A stretch of 64,000 nt of DNA from Sphingopyxis yananensis (GTDB lineage Bacteria; Pseudomonadota; Alphaproteobacteria; Sphingomonadales; Sphingomonadaceae), in contig NZ_JAJEWI010000008.1 in the NCBI RefSeq assembly GCF_020687785.1, forward strand, positions 62,001 through 126,000, read 5' to 3'. Numbering within the stretch: the stretch's first letter is position 1; every line of letters starts with the position of its first letter. Position numbers and translations under genes: made by a program. Positions 17,399 through 26,806 of the stretch are shown in pieces. The notes below the pieces were generated by a model, which saw nothing but the letters and a program-made list of their open reading frames with translations, did not search any database and was not told where the DNA came from.

Positions 17399-18431
17399 GA
17401 CCGACCACCTTGTCCCCCAACACCGCCCTCTTCGACGCGCCTTTTTCAGGGCTTACGTCCCCCTTCCGGCTGGCATGATGATCGAAATCGGCGGCAATAT
17501 GCGCCTCCCCCCGCGCCGAGGCTCGCTCTTCCTGCCGTTGACGCTCACGATAAGCCGCTCGCTGAGCGTCCGTGCGCTCACCATGGCAAGCGGGGCAACT
17601 GACCCCTTCTTCAAAATGGGGTGATGCCTCATCCTGCGCGCTAATGGGGCGGCGGCAAGCGAAACATAAGCGATATTGCCCTTGCACCAAGCCATGTCCC
17701 ACGGTTACCCGCTGATCGAACACGAAACATTCGCCTTCCCACAGGCTTTGTTCAGCGGGCACTTGTTCCAAATAGCGTAAAATCCCGCCCTTCAGATGAT
17801 AGACATCCTCCACCCCTTCTTGCATCAAAAAGGCGGTGGATTTTTCACAGCGTATTCCGCCGGTGCAGAACATCGCCACTTTGGGATTCTGGCCGCCAGC
17901 CAGCAATTCGTCCCGATGGTCACGAAACCATGCCGGAAAGTCGCGAAACCGCACCGTTTTTGGGTCAATCGCGCCGCGAAAGCTGCCCACCTTCACTTCA
18001 TAATCATTGCGGGTGTCGATCAAGATGGTGTCGGGGTCCGCGATCAGGGCGTTCCAATCCTGTGGTTCGACATAGCGGCCCACGCTGCGGCGCGGGTCGA
18101 TATCGGCCACGCCCATGGTCACAATTTCCGGCTTCAGCCGCACATTCATGCGCCAAAAAGGCATGGTCGCGGCGCGGCTATATTTCACATCCAAGTCGCC
18201 GCAATCGGGCAGCCTGCGTATATGGCCGATCAAGGCCGTAATCGCCGCATCCGTGCCTGCTACCGTGCCGTTAATGCCTTCATGCGCCACCAGCAACGTG
18301 CCGCGAATATCGTAATTTTGGCACAATTTCTCCAGCCCCGCCTGAATGGCGGACGGATCGTCCCACGGCGTAAAACGATACAGGGCGGCCACGCAAACAG
18401 GCTGACTGGGATGATCATCTGGTTTCAACAT
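17391..18431 (-). CDS. trhO: tRNA uridine(34) hydroxylase, rhodanese-domain TrhO (YceA)
   Basis: The 346-residue protein has the N-terminal TrhO domain (LLVAHEGINGTVAG) and a rhodanese domain with DTRNDYEVKVGSFRGAI and the active-site loop FCTGGIRCEKS. A C-terminal Cys-rich segment (CFACRRPISAQ, CPACHGER) fits the usual zinc-binding tail. TrhO hydroxylates U34 of tRNAs with oxygen, the first step of 5-methoxy/5-carboxymethoxyuridine formation. Alternative starts lie at 18461 and 18470; ATG 18431 gives the best match to the family N-terminus. The basic, poorly conserved tail overlaps the GST start. Confidence 0.9.
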   Translation of the reverse strand: MLKPDDHPSQPVCVAALYRFTPWDDPSAIQAGLEKLCQNYDIRGTLLVAHEGINGTVAGTDAAITALIGHIRRLPDCGDLDVKYSRAATMPFWRMNVRLKPEIVTMGVADIDPRRSVGRYVEPQDWNALIADPDTILIDTRNDYEVKVGSFRGAIDPKTVRFRDFPAWFRDHRDELLAGGQNPKVAMFCTGGIRCEKSTAFLMQEGVEDVYHLKGGILRYLEQVPAEQSLWEGECFVFDQRVTVGHGLVQGQYRLCFACRRPISAQDEASPHFEEGVSCPACHGERTDAQRAAYRERQRQEERASARGEAHIAADFDHHASRKGDVSPEKGASKRAVLGDKVVGHD

Positions 18432-18521
18432 TCCGCTGTCATAGCCGCTGGCAAAGCCCATGCAAATCACCCAGCAAAATCACGAAATCCTTCGGGGGAG
18501 ATTTTAGGCATTGCAAGATAG

Positions 18522-18533
18522 ATAGCATTCTAA
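18522..18533. promoter_or_regulatory. Dyad box 1 (ATAG-N4-CTAA), upstream of the CaiB gene
   Basis: ATAGCATTCTAA lies 65 bp before the CoA-transferase start. It is one of six related dyads ((A/T)TA(G/A)-N4-CTAA) in front of genes of this catabolic region, likely an operator. Confidence 0.6.
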
Positions 18534-18597
18534 GTATATAATCATCCATAAGGTCATACCGACAGGCCATTGATCCGGTATAAATAGGGGGGATTGG

Positions 18598-19764
18598 ATG
18601 ACAGACGCAGGCCATAGCGGCGGCGCATTAAGCGGCATCAAAGTCGTGGAAATGGGACAGTTGATCGCGGGTCCATTTTGCGGCCAGTTGCTGGGCGATA
18701 TGGGCGCCGAGATTATCAAATTGGAACCGCCCGTTACCGGCGACCCGATGCGCCAATGGGGCCAAGGCGACAAGCCCAGTTGGTGGCGCGTGATTGCGCG
18801 CAACAAATATAGCGTGGCCGTCGATCTGCGCAGTGAAGACGGGCAAGCCTTGGCCCGCGAATTAATTTCCAAGGCCGATATTTTGATCGAAAATTTTCGC
18901 CCCGGCACGCTGGAAAAATGGAATCTCGATCCGGTTGATCTGCGCAAGACCAACAAAGGCCTGATTGTGGTACGCGTGTCGGGCTATGGTCAAACTGGCC
19001 CTTACTCATCGCGCGCCGGCTTTGGCGGCATTGGCGAGGCGATGGGCGGTTGGCGCGGCATTGTCGGCTATCCCGACCTGCCCCCAGCGCGCATGGGCGT
19101 GTCGATTGGCGATACGCTGGCTGCCACCTATGGCTGCATGGGGGCCTTGGCCGCCCTGCATCACCGCAGCCACAGCGGCGAAGGACAAATTGTCGACAGC
19201 GCCCTATACGAAGCTGTGCTGCAAATCATGGAATCGACCGTGTCGGATTATAGCACTAGCGGCACCAAACGCCGCCGCACAGGGTCAACCCTGCCCGCCA
19301 TTGCGCCGTCCAATGTCTATCCGTGCCGCGACGGCGAATATTTAATCGGCGCCAATCAGGATGGCGTCTTTGCCCGTCTAGCCGCCGCCATGGGCCGCCC
19401 CGAACTGGCGAGCGACCCCCGCTATGCCACGCACCGCGCGCGGGGCGAACGGCAAGAGGAATTGGACGCCCTGATCGGTGAATGGACCCGAACGCTCTCC
19501 ATCGCGGAATTGGAAGCCGCGATGATCGAGGCCGGTGTGCCCGCTGGCAAAATCTATGATGCCGAAGACATGCTGGCCGATCCGCATTTTGCTGCGCGCG
19601 AGGCTTTGGTGACGGTGCCAGACAGCGAATTTGGTGACGTGACCATGCAAAGCCCCTTCCCCAAATTATCGGCCACCCCCAGCAGCGTGCGCCGCCCCGC
19701 CCCACTTCAGGTCGGACAGGACACTGATGACGTGCTGAACCGCTGGCTGGGACGCAGCGCATGA
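18598..19764 (+). CDS. CaiB/BaiF family class III CoA-transferase
   Basis: The 388-residue protein is a family III CoA-transferase: VVEMGQLIAGPFCGQLLGDMGAEIIKLE at the N-terminus (read in two parts), DILIENFRPGTLEKW, and SGYGQTGPYSSRAGF. These dimeric enzymes transfer CoA to a carboxylic acid through an aspartyl intermediate; the Asp of GVSIGDTLAAT is the likely catalytic one. A GGGGG site precedes the ATG. It overlaps the next gene (GST) as ATGA, which implies one transcript. Substrate unknown. Confidence 0.9.
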   Translation: MTDAGHSGGALSGIKVVEMGQLIAGPFCGQLLGDMGAEIIKLEPPVTGDPMRQWGQGDKPSWWRVIARNKYSVAVDLRSEDGQALARELISKADILIENFRPGTLEKWNLDPVDLRKTNKGLIVVRVSGYGQTGPYSSRAGFGGIGEAMGGWRGIVGYPDLPPARMGVSIGDTLAATYGCMGALAALHHRSHSGEGQIVDSALYEAVLQIMESTVSDYSTSGTKRRRTGSTLPAIAPSNVYPCRDGEYLIGANQDGVFARLAAAMGRPELASDPRYATHRARGERQEELDALIGEWTRTLSIAELEAAMIEAGVPAGKIYDAEDMLADPHFAAREALVTVPDSEFGDVTMQSPFPKLSATPSSVRRPAPLQVGQDTDDVLNRWLGRSA

Positions 19765-20465
19765 TAACGCTATACGGCGGACCAACCCCCAATGCGCGAA
19801 AAGTGGCGATTGCGCTGCTCGAAATGAAGCTGCCGTGGCGGCTGGAGCCGATTGATATTTTGGCAGGCGACCAATTAACGTCAGAGTTTTTGGCGCTTAA
19901 TCCCAACAATAAAACACCCGTCATCATCGACGACCACGGCCCCAATGGCGCGCCCTTCACCCTGAATGAAAGCGGGGCGATCTTGGTGTATCTGGCCGAA
20001 AAAACGGGGCTGTTCTTGCCCAATGATGCCAGCGAACGGGCGCTGTGCTGGCAATGGCTGATGTTTCAGATGTCCGCCATCGGGCCCATGTTTGGACAAG
20101 CCGCCCATTTCACCCATTATGCCAAGGACCGCCACCCCTATGCCATCGAACGCTATGGACGCGAGGTGAAACGGCTGATGATGGTGCTTAATCACCGCTT
20201 GGGCGACAGCGAATGGCTGTCGGGCACCAGCTATAGCATCGCGGATATAGCCACATTGCCTTATGTTCGCAGTATATTAACGGCTCAGCCCGGCCAATAT
20301 CCGCATGTCGACCGCTGGGGCCAAGCGATGCTGGCGCGGCCCGCCGTGGCCGAAGGCTTGGCGGTCGGCACCGCCCGCGCGGAAACCATCGAAGGCGGGC
20401 TGCAAGGCTTTACGGACGAACATCGCGCCATTTTATGGGGGGATCGCCAACACAGCCAGCGATAA
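19761..20465 (+). CDS. Glutathione S-transferase (YfcG/Ure2p-like)
   Basis: The 234-residue protein has an N-terminal domain with LYGGPTPNARKVAIALLEM, NPNNKTPVIIDDHG and NESGAILVYLAEK, matching bacterial YfcG-like GSTs that often act as glutathione-dependent disulfide reductases or lyases. The N of TPNARKV is the usual Asn/Thr that contacts glutathione. It is coupled to the CoA-transferase gene by an ATGA overlap. It converges on a related GST on the other strand. Confidence 0.88.
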   Translation: MITLYGGPTPNARKVAIALLEMKLPWRLEPIDILAGDQLTSEFLALNPNNKTPVIIDDHGPNGAPFTLNESGAILVYLAEKTGLFLPNDASERALCWQWLMFQMSAIGPMFGQAAHFTHYAKDRHPYAIERYGREVKRLMMVLNHRLGDSEWLSGTSYSIADIATLPYVRSILTAQPGQYPHVDRWGQAMLARPAVAEGLAVGTARAETIEGGLQGFTDEHRAILWGDRQHSQR

Positions 20466-20493
20466 CCCCCTATCATCATCAGAGCAGGGGTGA

Positions 20494-21234
20494 TCAGCCC
20501 TGTTTCACCGCCGCATGATTGGCATCACCAAACATGTTAGACCATTCGTCATCGCTCAACTTTTGGTGACGGCCCAAATATTTCTCCGGCGCTTTCAAAT
20601 CCGGCCGCGTCATGGCCGTAACCACGGCCGGACGAGCGCGAATGCGCTGGAACCAATCATAGGTCGCGGGCCATTCCTCGGCCCCTTGGTTTTCGCCGCC
20701 TGCTTGCATGAAAAATCCGGTGGCCCGCCCCGGCCACAGCGCGATGTCCGCGATGCTATAATTGTCGCCCGCCACATAGGGTGATTTTTCCAGCCGCTTT
20801 TCCAGCACGGTCAGCAAACGCCCCACTTCTTTGGCATAGCGCGCAATGGCATAATCTTGCCCCGCTGGGGCATAGCGCATGAAATGGCTGGCTTGCCCAC
20901 CCATCGGCCCCATGGCGGAAACTTGCCACGTCAACCAAGACAAGGTGACGGCGCGCTCCGCGCCAGATGGCGCCAGAAATTTCCCACATTTTTCCGCCAG
21001 ATATTGCAGCATAGCCCCCGATTCAAACACCGTGATGGCATCACCGCCGCCCATAGGATCATGGTCAACCAACGCGGGCAGTTTAAAATTGGGGTTAATC
21101 TGACCAAATTCCGCCGTCAGTTGATCACCATGAAATATGTCATATGGGATAACATTATAAGCTACGCCCATTTCCTCCAAAATGATGGTGATTTTTTGGC
21201 CATTGGGAGTCGCACAATAATGTAGGTCAATCAT
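20494..21234 (-). CDS. Glutathione S-transferase (YfcG-like)
   Basis: A second GST of the same kind (LHYCATPNGQKITIILEEM, INPNFKLPALVDHD, FESGAMLQYLAEKCG). It shares clear sequence likeness with the GST at 19761, so the two look like paralogues. ATG 21234 overlaps the DUF3237 stop as TGATG; a GTG at 21237 is the alternative. The pair on opposite strands both belong to the catabolic cluster. Confidence 0.88.
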   Translation of the reverse strand: MIDLHYCATPNGQKITIILEEMGVAYNVIPYDIFHGDQLTAEFGQINPNFKLPALVDHDPMGGGDAITVFESGAMLQYLAEKCGKFLAPSGAERAVTLSWLTWQVSAMGPMGGQASHFMRYAPAGQDYAIARYAKEVGRLLTVLEKRLEKSPYVAGDNYSIADIALWPGRATGFFMQAGGENQGAEEWPATYDWFQRIRARPAVVTAMTRPDLKAPEKYLGRHQKLSDDEWSNMFGDANHAAVKQG

Positions 21235-21740
21235 CACAGCACCTCATATATCTGATGCCGAACCCCAAAGTCGGTGCGTTCCCCGACCCCAATCGCCAGC
21301 ACAGCATTTAACCAATCATAAGCGGGATCAGATGTCTCAAACACTGGTGCAATTCGCAAATAATATCGTGCCGGATCGACGTCAGGCGATGCGGGATTGG
21401 CGAAATCGGCGCGCACATCATCGCTTAGCGCCGACCGGCCTTGATAGATAAGATAGATCATGGCGCCGTCGTCCGTCTGCCACATGGTGCGGGCATCAAA
21501 TGTTCCGACATGGCGACCATCTGCCATTTTTCCGGCACGGGACCAATTGCCCCCGCCCGCCAATATTTTTCCGTTCAGACGCGGGCCGAAAAAACGGCCG
21601 CCGGTGATATAGCCGACTCGTTGCTCGCCGAACGGTGACGCCCCGACCGTGAACAGGCCGCCGCCCACTTCAAACTCGGCAGTACAGAGATGGCGTGTCT
21701 TTAAACCACTGTCTAAAACTAGGTTTTTTTCTTTTTCCAT
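21234..21740 (-). CDS. DUF3237 family protein
   Basis: The 168-residue protein matches the DUF3237 family: KTRHLCTAEFEVGGGLFTVG, GRFFGPRLNGKILAGGGNWS, DARTMWQTDDGAMIYLIYQG and YYLRIAPVFETSDPAYDWLN. The family is a small beta-barrel protein found in catabolic clusters of sphingomonads and actinobacteria; its reaction is not firmly known. It is translationally coupled to the GST and faces the TonB-receptor gene across a shared promoter region containing dyad box 2. Confidence 0.86.
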   Translation of the reverse strand: MEKEKNLVLDSGLKTRHLCTAEFEVGGGLFTVGASPFGEQRVGYITGGRFFGPRLNGKILAGGGNWSRAGKMADGRHVGTFDARTMWQTDDGAMIYLIYQGRSALSDDVRADFANPASPDVDPARYYLRIAPVFETSDPAYDWLNAVLAIGVGERTDFGVRHQIYEVL

Positions 21741-21783
21741 AATCGCTCTCTCCCTTGCGAAACGCTAGACAAGTATAAATCAA

Positions 21784-21795
21784 TTAGTATACTAA
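21784..21795. promoter_or_regulatory. Dyad box 2 (TTAGTATACTAA), DUF3237/TonB-receptor promoter region
   Basis: A perfect 12-bp palindrome between the divergent genes at 21740 (-) and 21864 (+). It is the most symmetric of the six related boxes. Confidence 0.7.
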
Positions 21796-21863
21796 GGGTC
21801 AATCAGATTGACGGACTGACGCAAGAAATCAGGATCGTCAACGCCGCAAATTGGGAGGGTTAA

Positions 21864-24227
21864 ATGAAGCAGTTCAATATGATTCTGTTATCGGGGGCGG
21901 CTTGCGCCGCGCTGATGGCCACCGCTGCACCAGCCATGGCGCAAGACAGCGCTGCAACAGCCAGTGCCAGCGATACCGACGAACGGGACATTATTGTCAC
22001 CGCCCGTTTCCGCAACGAAACCTTGCAAGATGTGCCGCAAGCGATCTCGGCCTTTGACGCACGTTCGCTCAGCGCCGTTGCCGCCCGCGACATTACCGAT
22101 CTGGCACCATCAACGCCGAACGTCAGCATCACCCCTGTTGCCACATTCTCAAACTCTGCGTCCATCTATATGCGCGGCCTTGGTGGACAGGATATTGAAT
22201 CCACGGTCGAAAGCCCCGTCGGCATTTCCATCGACGGCGTGTTCGTTACCCGCCCCGTCGCCACCATGCTGGACACATTTGATCTGGAACGCATCGAAAT
22301 ATTGCGGGGTCCCCAAGGGACGTCCTTTGGTAAAAACTCGCTGGCTGGCGGTATTGCGGCGCACACCAAAAATCCGGGCCGCGAGTTATCCGCCCGCGCC
22401 GAAGTCACCATCGGCAATTATGGCCGCATCGACGCTCGTGCGTCGGTCGACGTGCCCATCATCCAAGATGTGTTGGCCGCCCGATTGGTGGTCAACAAAG
22501 AAACCTATGACGGTTTTTACACCAACCGCGTCGACAATAAGCGCATCGGCGGCCAAGACCGTTTCAACATGCGCGGCACCATCGTCGCCACACCATCGGA
22601 TGCCTTGGAAATCAACCTCAAGGGCTTTTGGGTTCGCGACCGTTCTAGCGCCCCTGGCGGTGACACCGTGCCAGACCGCACAAAATTGCTATATTTGGTC
22701 TATGGCTTTGAAGAACCCAATGACGGCGCTTTCCGCATTGGCCGTGATTTCCCAGCCAATCACGACACCGACCAATTGGGCCTGATCAGCAACATCAGCG
22801 TGAAACTGGGCGACAGTTGGAATGTGAAATCGATCACCGGCTATATTGAAACCGACGATTTCAACGACAGCGATTTCGACCAAAGTGAAATCTTCTTCTT
22901 CCCAACCTTCCGTTTGCAATCGCACCGCCAGTTCAGCCAAGAACTGCGCCTGCAATCAAACTTCTCGGATCGCGACGATGCTTTGTCCCGTCTGGATTTG
23001 GTGTTCGGGGGCTATTATCTGAACCAAAGCTTTGAAATGACACAAGCATTCCCAACGCTGCCAGCGCTGGTGCCACCAGATTATATCCAAGCTGGCAGCC
23101 AAGATTTCGTTGCCCAGAAAAACAAAGCGCATGCGCTGTTTGCCCAGGCGATTTACGGCATCAACGACCGTCTAAACGTCACCTTTGGTGTGCGCCAAAG
23201 CTGGGAACAAAAAGATTATCTGCGCGACCCGACGGGCACCCTCATCCTGCCCGCCTATTTCAAAGACCGGTCATTCGTCCTGCCTTTGGACGAAATGGAA
23301 GATATCGCCCGCGACAATCTGGCGCTCGGCAAGGCTTTGTCACTGGGGTATAAGCGCAACCGCATGACCTTTAAGGCCGGTGTTGACTATAAGCTGACCG
23401 ACGATGTGATGCTCTATGGCGGCTACAGCCAAGGCTATAAGGGCGGCGGCTTTGGTGCGCGTTCGGCCACCAAGCTGACCGCAGGTCCAACCAACGACAA
23501 TACGTCCGAATTGTTCGAAGTCGGCATGAAGGGCGATTTCTTTGACCGTCTGCTCCGCCTGAACCTGACGGGCTTTATTACCAACTATAAGCAGTTGGAA
23601 TTCAGCATCTTCATCCCGAATCCGGACGTGGCGAGTGGCCAAGAAACCGCCGCTAGCAATATCGGCAAAGCGCGCACCAAGGGCATTGAGTTGGAAGCAT
23701 CGCTGCGTCCAACCCAAGATTTCACCTTATCCGCCAACATTGGGTATCTGGACGCAAAATTTACTGACTTCTGCGCCGATATTAACGGTCCGTCCAACTA
23801 TTCCACGCCGCCCACATCGACGTGCGGTGACGTGTCCCTGATCAGCGGCAACAGCTATTTGGTCGACGAAGATTATACTTATCTGAAAATGACCCGTGCG
23901 CCGAAATGGCAAACCCAGCTAGCGGCAGAATATGCAGTTCCGCTGGGCGACAATGGCCGCTTGAACTTCCGTTTGGCGGGCTCTTATCGCAGCACCTATT
24001 ATAACAGCGGCTTGAACGAAGCCCCCGGCAAATCGGGCGATTTCATTCTGGTCGATGGGTCGATTGGCTGGGAAAGCGATGATGGCCGGTTCCGCGCCCA
24101 ATTGTGGGGCAAGAATTTGACCAATCATACCTATATCGCGGCCCTGACGCCCACGACCAACTATTTCACCCAGCGCTTCTATGGTGCACCGCGCACCTTT
24201 GGCTTGACCCTTGGCGCTGGCTTTTAA
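21864..24227 (+). CDS. TonB-dependent outer-membrane receptor
   Basis: The 787-residue protein has a signal peptide ending at MAQD, then a TonB-box-like DERDIIVTARFRNE, a plug domain with DVPQAISAFDARSL and IEILRGPQGTSFGKNSLAGG, and a 22-strand barrel that ends in an aromatic residue (GAGF). Such receptors import large or scarce compounds using TonB energy; in sphingomonads this subtype commonly accompanies catabolic genes. A GGGAGGG site precedes the ATG. It is followed by a terminator and an MFS carrier. The ligand is presumably the cluster substrate. Confidence 0.93.
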   Translation: MKQFNMILLSGAACAALMATAAPAMAQDSAATASASDTDERDIIVTARFRNETLQDVPQAISAFDARSLSAVAARDITDLAPSTPNVSITPVATFSNSASIYMRGLGGQDIESTVESPVGISIDGVFVTRPVATMLDTFDLERIEILRGPQGTSFGKNSLAGGIAAHTKNPGRELSARAEVTIGNYGRIDARASVDVPIIQDVLAARLVVNKETYDGFYTNRVDNKRIGGQDRFNMRGTIVATPSDALEINLKGFWVRDRSSAPGGDTVPDRTKLLYLVYGFEEPNDGAFRIGRDFPANHDTDQLGLISNISVKLGDSWNVKSITGYIETDDFNDSDFDQSEIFFFPTFRLQSHRQFSQELRLQSNFSDRDDALSRLDLVFGGYYLNQSFEMTQAFPTLPALVPPDYIQAGSQDFVAQKNKAHALFAQAIYGINDRLNVTFGVRQSWEQKDYLRDPTGTLILPAYFKDRSFVLPLDEMEDIARDNLALGKALSLGYKRNRMTFKAGVDYKLTDDVMLYGGYSQGYKGGGFGARSATKLTAGPTNDNTSELFEVGMKGDFFDRLLRLNLTGFITNYKQLEFSIFIPNPDVASGQETAASNIGKARTKGIELEASLRPTQDFTLSANIGYLDAKFTDFCADINGPSNYSTPPTSTCGDVSLISGNSYLVDEDYTYLKMTRAPKWQTQLAAEYAVPLGDNGRLNFRLAGSYRSTYYNSGLNEAPGKSGDFILVDGSIGWESDDGRFRAQLWGKNLTNHTYIAALTPTTNYFTQRFYGAPRTFGLTLGAGF

Positions 24228-24257
24228 GACCTGAGTATCGGGGCGTTACCCCGCTTG

Positions 24258-24295
24258 CACGGCTGCCGCTTCCCCCCGAACGGCAGCCGTGTTTT
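24258..24295 (+). terminator. Terminator after the TonB receptor
   Basis: An 11-bp perfect stem CACGGCTGCCG / CGGCAGCCGTG with a 12-nt loop is followed by TTTT. It sits 30 bp after the receptor stop, so the MFS gene may be expressed by readthrough or its own promoter. Confidence 0.85.
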
Positions 24296-24341
24296 GCGGC
24301 TTGGGTTTTAACGGATCAACAATCGATAATTTGGACAATCT

Positions 24342-25634
24342 ATGACACAGGCCACGGCTCCCCTCGCCGCCCCAGCAACAGATAACAACCTTGTGATGCG
24401 CCGCAGAATTGCCCTGACGATGTTATTCCTGGTGGGCACCATTAACTTTGTGGACCGCCAGCTTTTGTCGATTTTGGTCGAACCTGTTCGGGCGGAACTG
24501 GACTTTACGGACACCCAATTTGGCCTGTTGACGGGTCTGGCGTTCGCGCTTTTCTATGCGGCAATGGGCGTTCCTGTCGCAATGTTGGCGGATCGCTGGA
24601 ACCGCGTGAAGCTGATTGGGATTGCCTGTGTTGTCTATAGCGGCTTTACCATGGCCTGCGGCATGGTTTCCAATTTCTGGCAATTGGCCTTGATGCGTTT
24701 TGGCGTTGGCGCGGGCGAAGCTGGCGGAACCGCGCCGTCTTTGTCCGTTCTCGCGGATTATTACCCCCCCGCCGAGCGTCCATTTGCCATCGGCCTGCTG
24801 ACGTTGAACGGTCCCTTTGGCGTATTTGTCGGCGCCGCCTTTGGGGCATGGGCCGCCGCCAATATTGGTTGGCGCGGCGCCTTCATGGTGATTGGTGCCA
24901 TTGGCATGGCCTTTGTACCCATTATGTTGTGGCTGGTACGCGAACCCGCGCGCGGCCAAATGGACAAAGAAAAAATGGCCGACGAAGCCATATCTTTTTC
25001 CCAAAGCTTGGCGCTTTTCATTCGTCGCCGGTCGCTGCGTTTATTGTTGATCGGCAGCGCGCTTGCCGCCTTTGTCAGCTATGGCATGTTAAACTGGATT
25101 CCGGCCTTTTTGATGCGGACCCAAAAAATGCCACTCGAAGCCATGGCGACCTATTATGCACCAGCCGCGGGCATCACCTTTGGCATTGGCATTTTGGGCG
25201 GCGGCTGGTTGGTCAGCCAACGCGCCAAAATATCGCCGCGCGCTTATGGCAGCATCCCTGCCTTGGCCAGCCTGCTGCTTATTCCGACATTCATCATGGC
25301 TTTAATGGCGGACAGTTGGCAAATGTCACTGGCTTTGCTGCTCATTCCGATGGCCGCCTGCACTGTCTATGTCCCGCCCGCCTTGGCGTTGGTGCAAAAT
25401 TTGACCCCGCCGCGTTCCCGCGCCACCGCTGCCGCATTATTGTTGCTGGTATTCAACATCATCGGTTTGGGCATGGGTCCGGTCTTTACGGGCGTTTTAA
25501 GCGATATGCTGAAAGCCAGCTTTGGCGACGACAGTTTACGCTTTGCCCTGATCGGCCTTGTCCCCTTCGCCGCAGCCGCCGGAATCGCGCAATTTTCCAT
25601 GACTCGCCATTTGGACCGCGATTTTGCGGAATGA
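24342..25634 (+). CDS. Major facilitator superfamily transporter (spinster-like)
   Basis: The 430-residue protein has about 12 transmembrane helices and the MFS loop motif (GVPVAMLADRWNRVKLI, between helices 2 and 3). The N-terminus NFVDRQLLSILVEPVRAELDFTDTQFGLLTGLAFALFY (seen in two parts) is characteristic of the spinster-like group that is frequent in sphingomonads. It probably carries the substrate over the inner membrane after TonB-dependent uptake (inference from position). It precedes the NTF2-like gene by 24 bp. Confidence 0.9.
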   Translation: MTQATAPLAAPATDNNLVMRRRIALTMLFLVGTINFVDRQLLSILVEPVRAELDFTDTQFGLLTGLAFALFYAAMGVPVAMLADRWNRVKLIGIACVVYSGFTMACGMVSNFWQLALMRFGVGAGEAGGTAPSLSVLADYYPPAERPFAIGLLTLNGPFGVFVGAAFGAWAAANIGWRGAFMVIGAIGMAFVPIMLWLVREPARGQMDKEKMADEAISFSQSLALFIRRRSLRLLLIGSALAAFVSYGMLNWIPAFLMRTQKMPLEAMATYYAPAAGITFGIGILGGGWLVSQRAKISPRAYGSIPALASLLLIPTFIMALMADSWQMSLALLLIPMAACTVYVPPALALVQNLTPPRSRATAAALLLLVFNIIGLGMGPVFTGVLSDMLKASFGDDSLRFALIGLVPFAAAAGIAQFSMTRHLDRDFAE

Positions 25635-25658
25635 TCATCCCGCCAAAAGGACAGACTG

Positions 25659-26066
25659 ATGCCCGACCATAATGACCCCGATTCACAGGACATCGCCAGA
25701 CTGGCCCAGCGTTTCTTCGACGCCATCGAAGACGGCGATATCGATACCATGCGCGCCAGCTTCACGCCCGATGCCGTGATTTGGCACAATAGCGACGAAC
25801 GCGACACCACCGTCGAGCAAACGGCCGTGGTTTTGACCGGCATGGTCGCACGGATTAAAAACCGCAAATATGCAGATCGCCGCCTACAGATATTCGAAGG
25901 CGGCTTTGTCCAGCAACATGTGTTGACCGGAAACCGCCTGTTCGACGACGGTGCGGTTCGCCTGCCCTGTGCCATTATTTGCCAAGTCAAGCATGGCAAA
26001 ATCACACGGTTGGATGAATATTTCGACAGTGCGCATGTCGCAGAGTTTCGCAAAACATCACATTGA
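25659..26066 (+). CDS. NTF2-like (SnoaL-type) protein
   Basis: The 135-residue product begins IARLAQRFFDAIEDGDIDTMRASFTPDAVIWHN, the usual opening helix and strand of the NTF2-like fold. These cone-shaped proteins include small isomerases, cyclases and binding subunits; residues alone do not show which. An AAGGA site precedes the ATG. It is followed closely by a CMD-like gene, so both probably act on one pathway. Confidence 0.8.
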   Translation: MPDHNDPDSQDIARLAQRFFDAIEDGDIDTMRASFTPDAVIWHNSDERDTTVEQTAVVLTGMVARIKNRKYADRRLQIFEGGFVQQHVLTGNRLFDDGAVRLPCAIICQVKHGKITRLDEYFDSAHVAEFRKTSH

Positions 26067-26080
26067 TTGGGGGAAAATTC

Positions 26081-26725
26081 ATGCCCGTTTTACGCCAAGT
26101 ACCACTCGCCGAAGTCCAAGACGACATCGTAAAAGCTTATTATAACCGATTGTTTGGCGACCGCGACCCTGTCGCCGAACCCGGCACCGCAACCGGTACA
26201 CCCGGGGACTGGTGGACCGTCTATGCGCTGGCACCCGACATTTTCAAACATGCGGTCGATGGTTTTGCCGTATATCGCCACCCTGCCCGCAAGATTGACC
26301 CAATACTGCGCGAATTGGGCCAAACCCGCGCCGGATGGGTGAAGGGCAGCCAGTTCGTATTTTCCCAACATTGCAAATCGCTGCGGGGTTTGGGTGCAAG
26401 CGAAGAAAAAATCGCCTCCATTGCGCATTGGCAAGTGGCCGATTGTTACAATGAACAAGAACGTGCGGTTTTGGCCTATGCCGATTGCCTGTCCCAAGGC
26501 GCAGGCCGCGTACCAACCGAAATTTTCGACAAATTGCGCAGCTTTTGGGATGATGAGCAAATTTTCGAATTCACCTATATTACCTGCCTTTACGACATGC
26601 ACGCCGTGATCACTCGGGCTTTGCGCATGGAATTCGACAATCGCGAAGACCCAATCGTCGAAGTCGCGGCCCCCGAAGGCTTTGATGCCGCCGACTTCCT
26701 CAGCGCGCCGCGCCCCAAAAACTAA
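26081..26725 (+). CDS. Carboxymuconolactone decarboxylase family (AhpD-like) protein
   Basis: The 214-residue protein matches the CMD/AhpD fold: RELGQTRAGWVKGSQFVFSQ, HCKSLRGLGASEEKIASI, and NEQERAVLAYADCLS. Family members are either gamma-carboxymuconolactone decarboxylases or AhpD-like disulfide reductases; the CxxC pair of AhpD is absent here (only a single Cys in the QHCKSL motif). ATG 26081 follows a GGGGGA site; an earlier in-frame TTG overlaps the upstream gene. A catabolic decarboxylase-like role is likely. Confidence 0.82.
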   Translation: MPVLRQVPLAEVQDDIVKAYYNRLFGDRDPVAEPGTATGTPGDWWTVYALAPDIFKHAVDGFAVYRHPARKIDPILRELGQTRAGWVKGSQFVFSQHCKSLRGLGASEEKIASIAHWQVADCYNEQERAVLAYADCLSQGAGRVPTEIFDKLRSFWDDEQIFEFTYITCLYDMHAVITRALRMEFDNREDPIVEVAAPEGFDAADFLSAPRPKN

Positions 26726-26736
26726 CCCAACAAGCG

Positions 26737-26773
26737 CCCCGCTAATCGTCAATTTTGTTGACGATTAGCGGGG
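26737..26773. terminator. Strong 16-bp hairpin after the CMD-like gene
   Basis: Arms 26737-26752 and 26758-26773 are perfectly complementary with a 5-nt loop (TTTTG). There is no T-run after it, so it may be a transcript-end stabiliser, an attenuator, or a dyad regulatory site. It sits 34 bp upstream of the next GST. Confidence 0.6.
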
Positions 26774-26806
26774 CTTGTGATAGAGAATAGATGAGAGGAT
26801 GAACGG

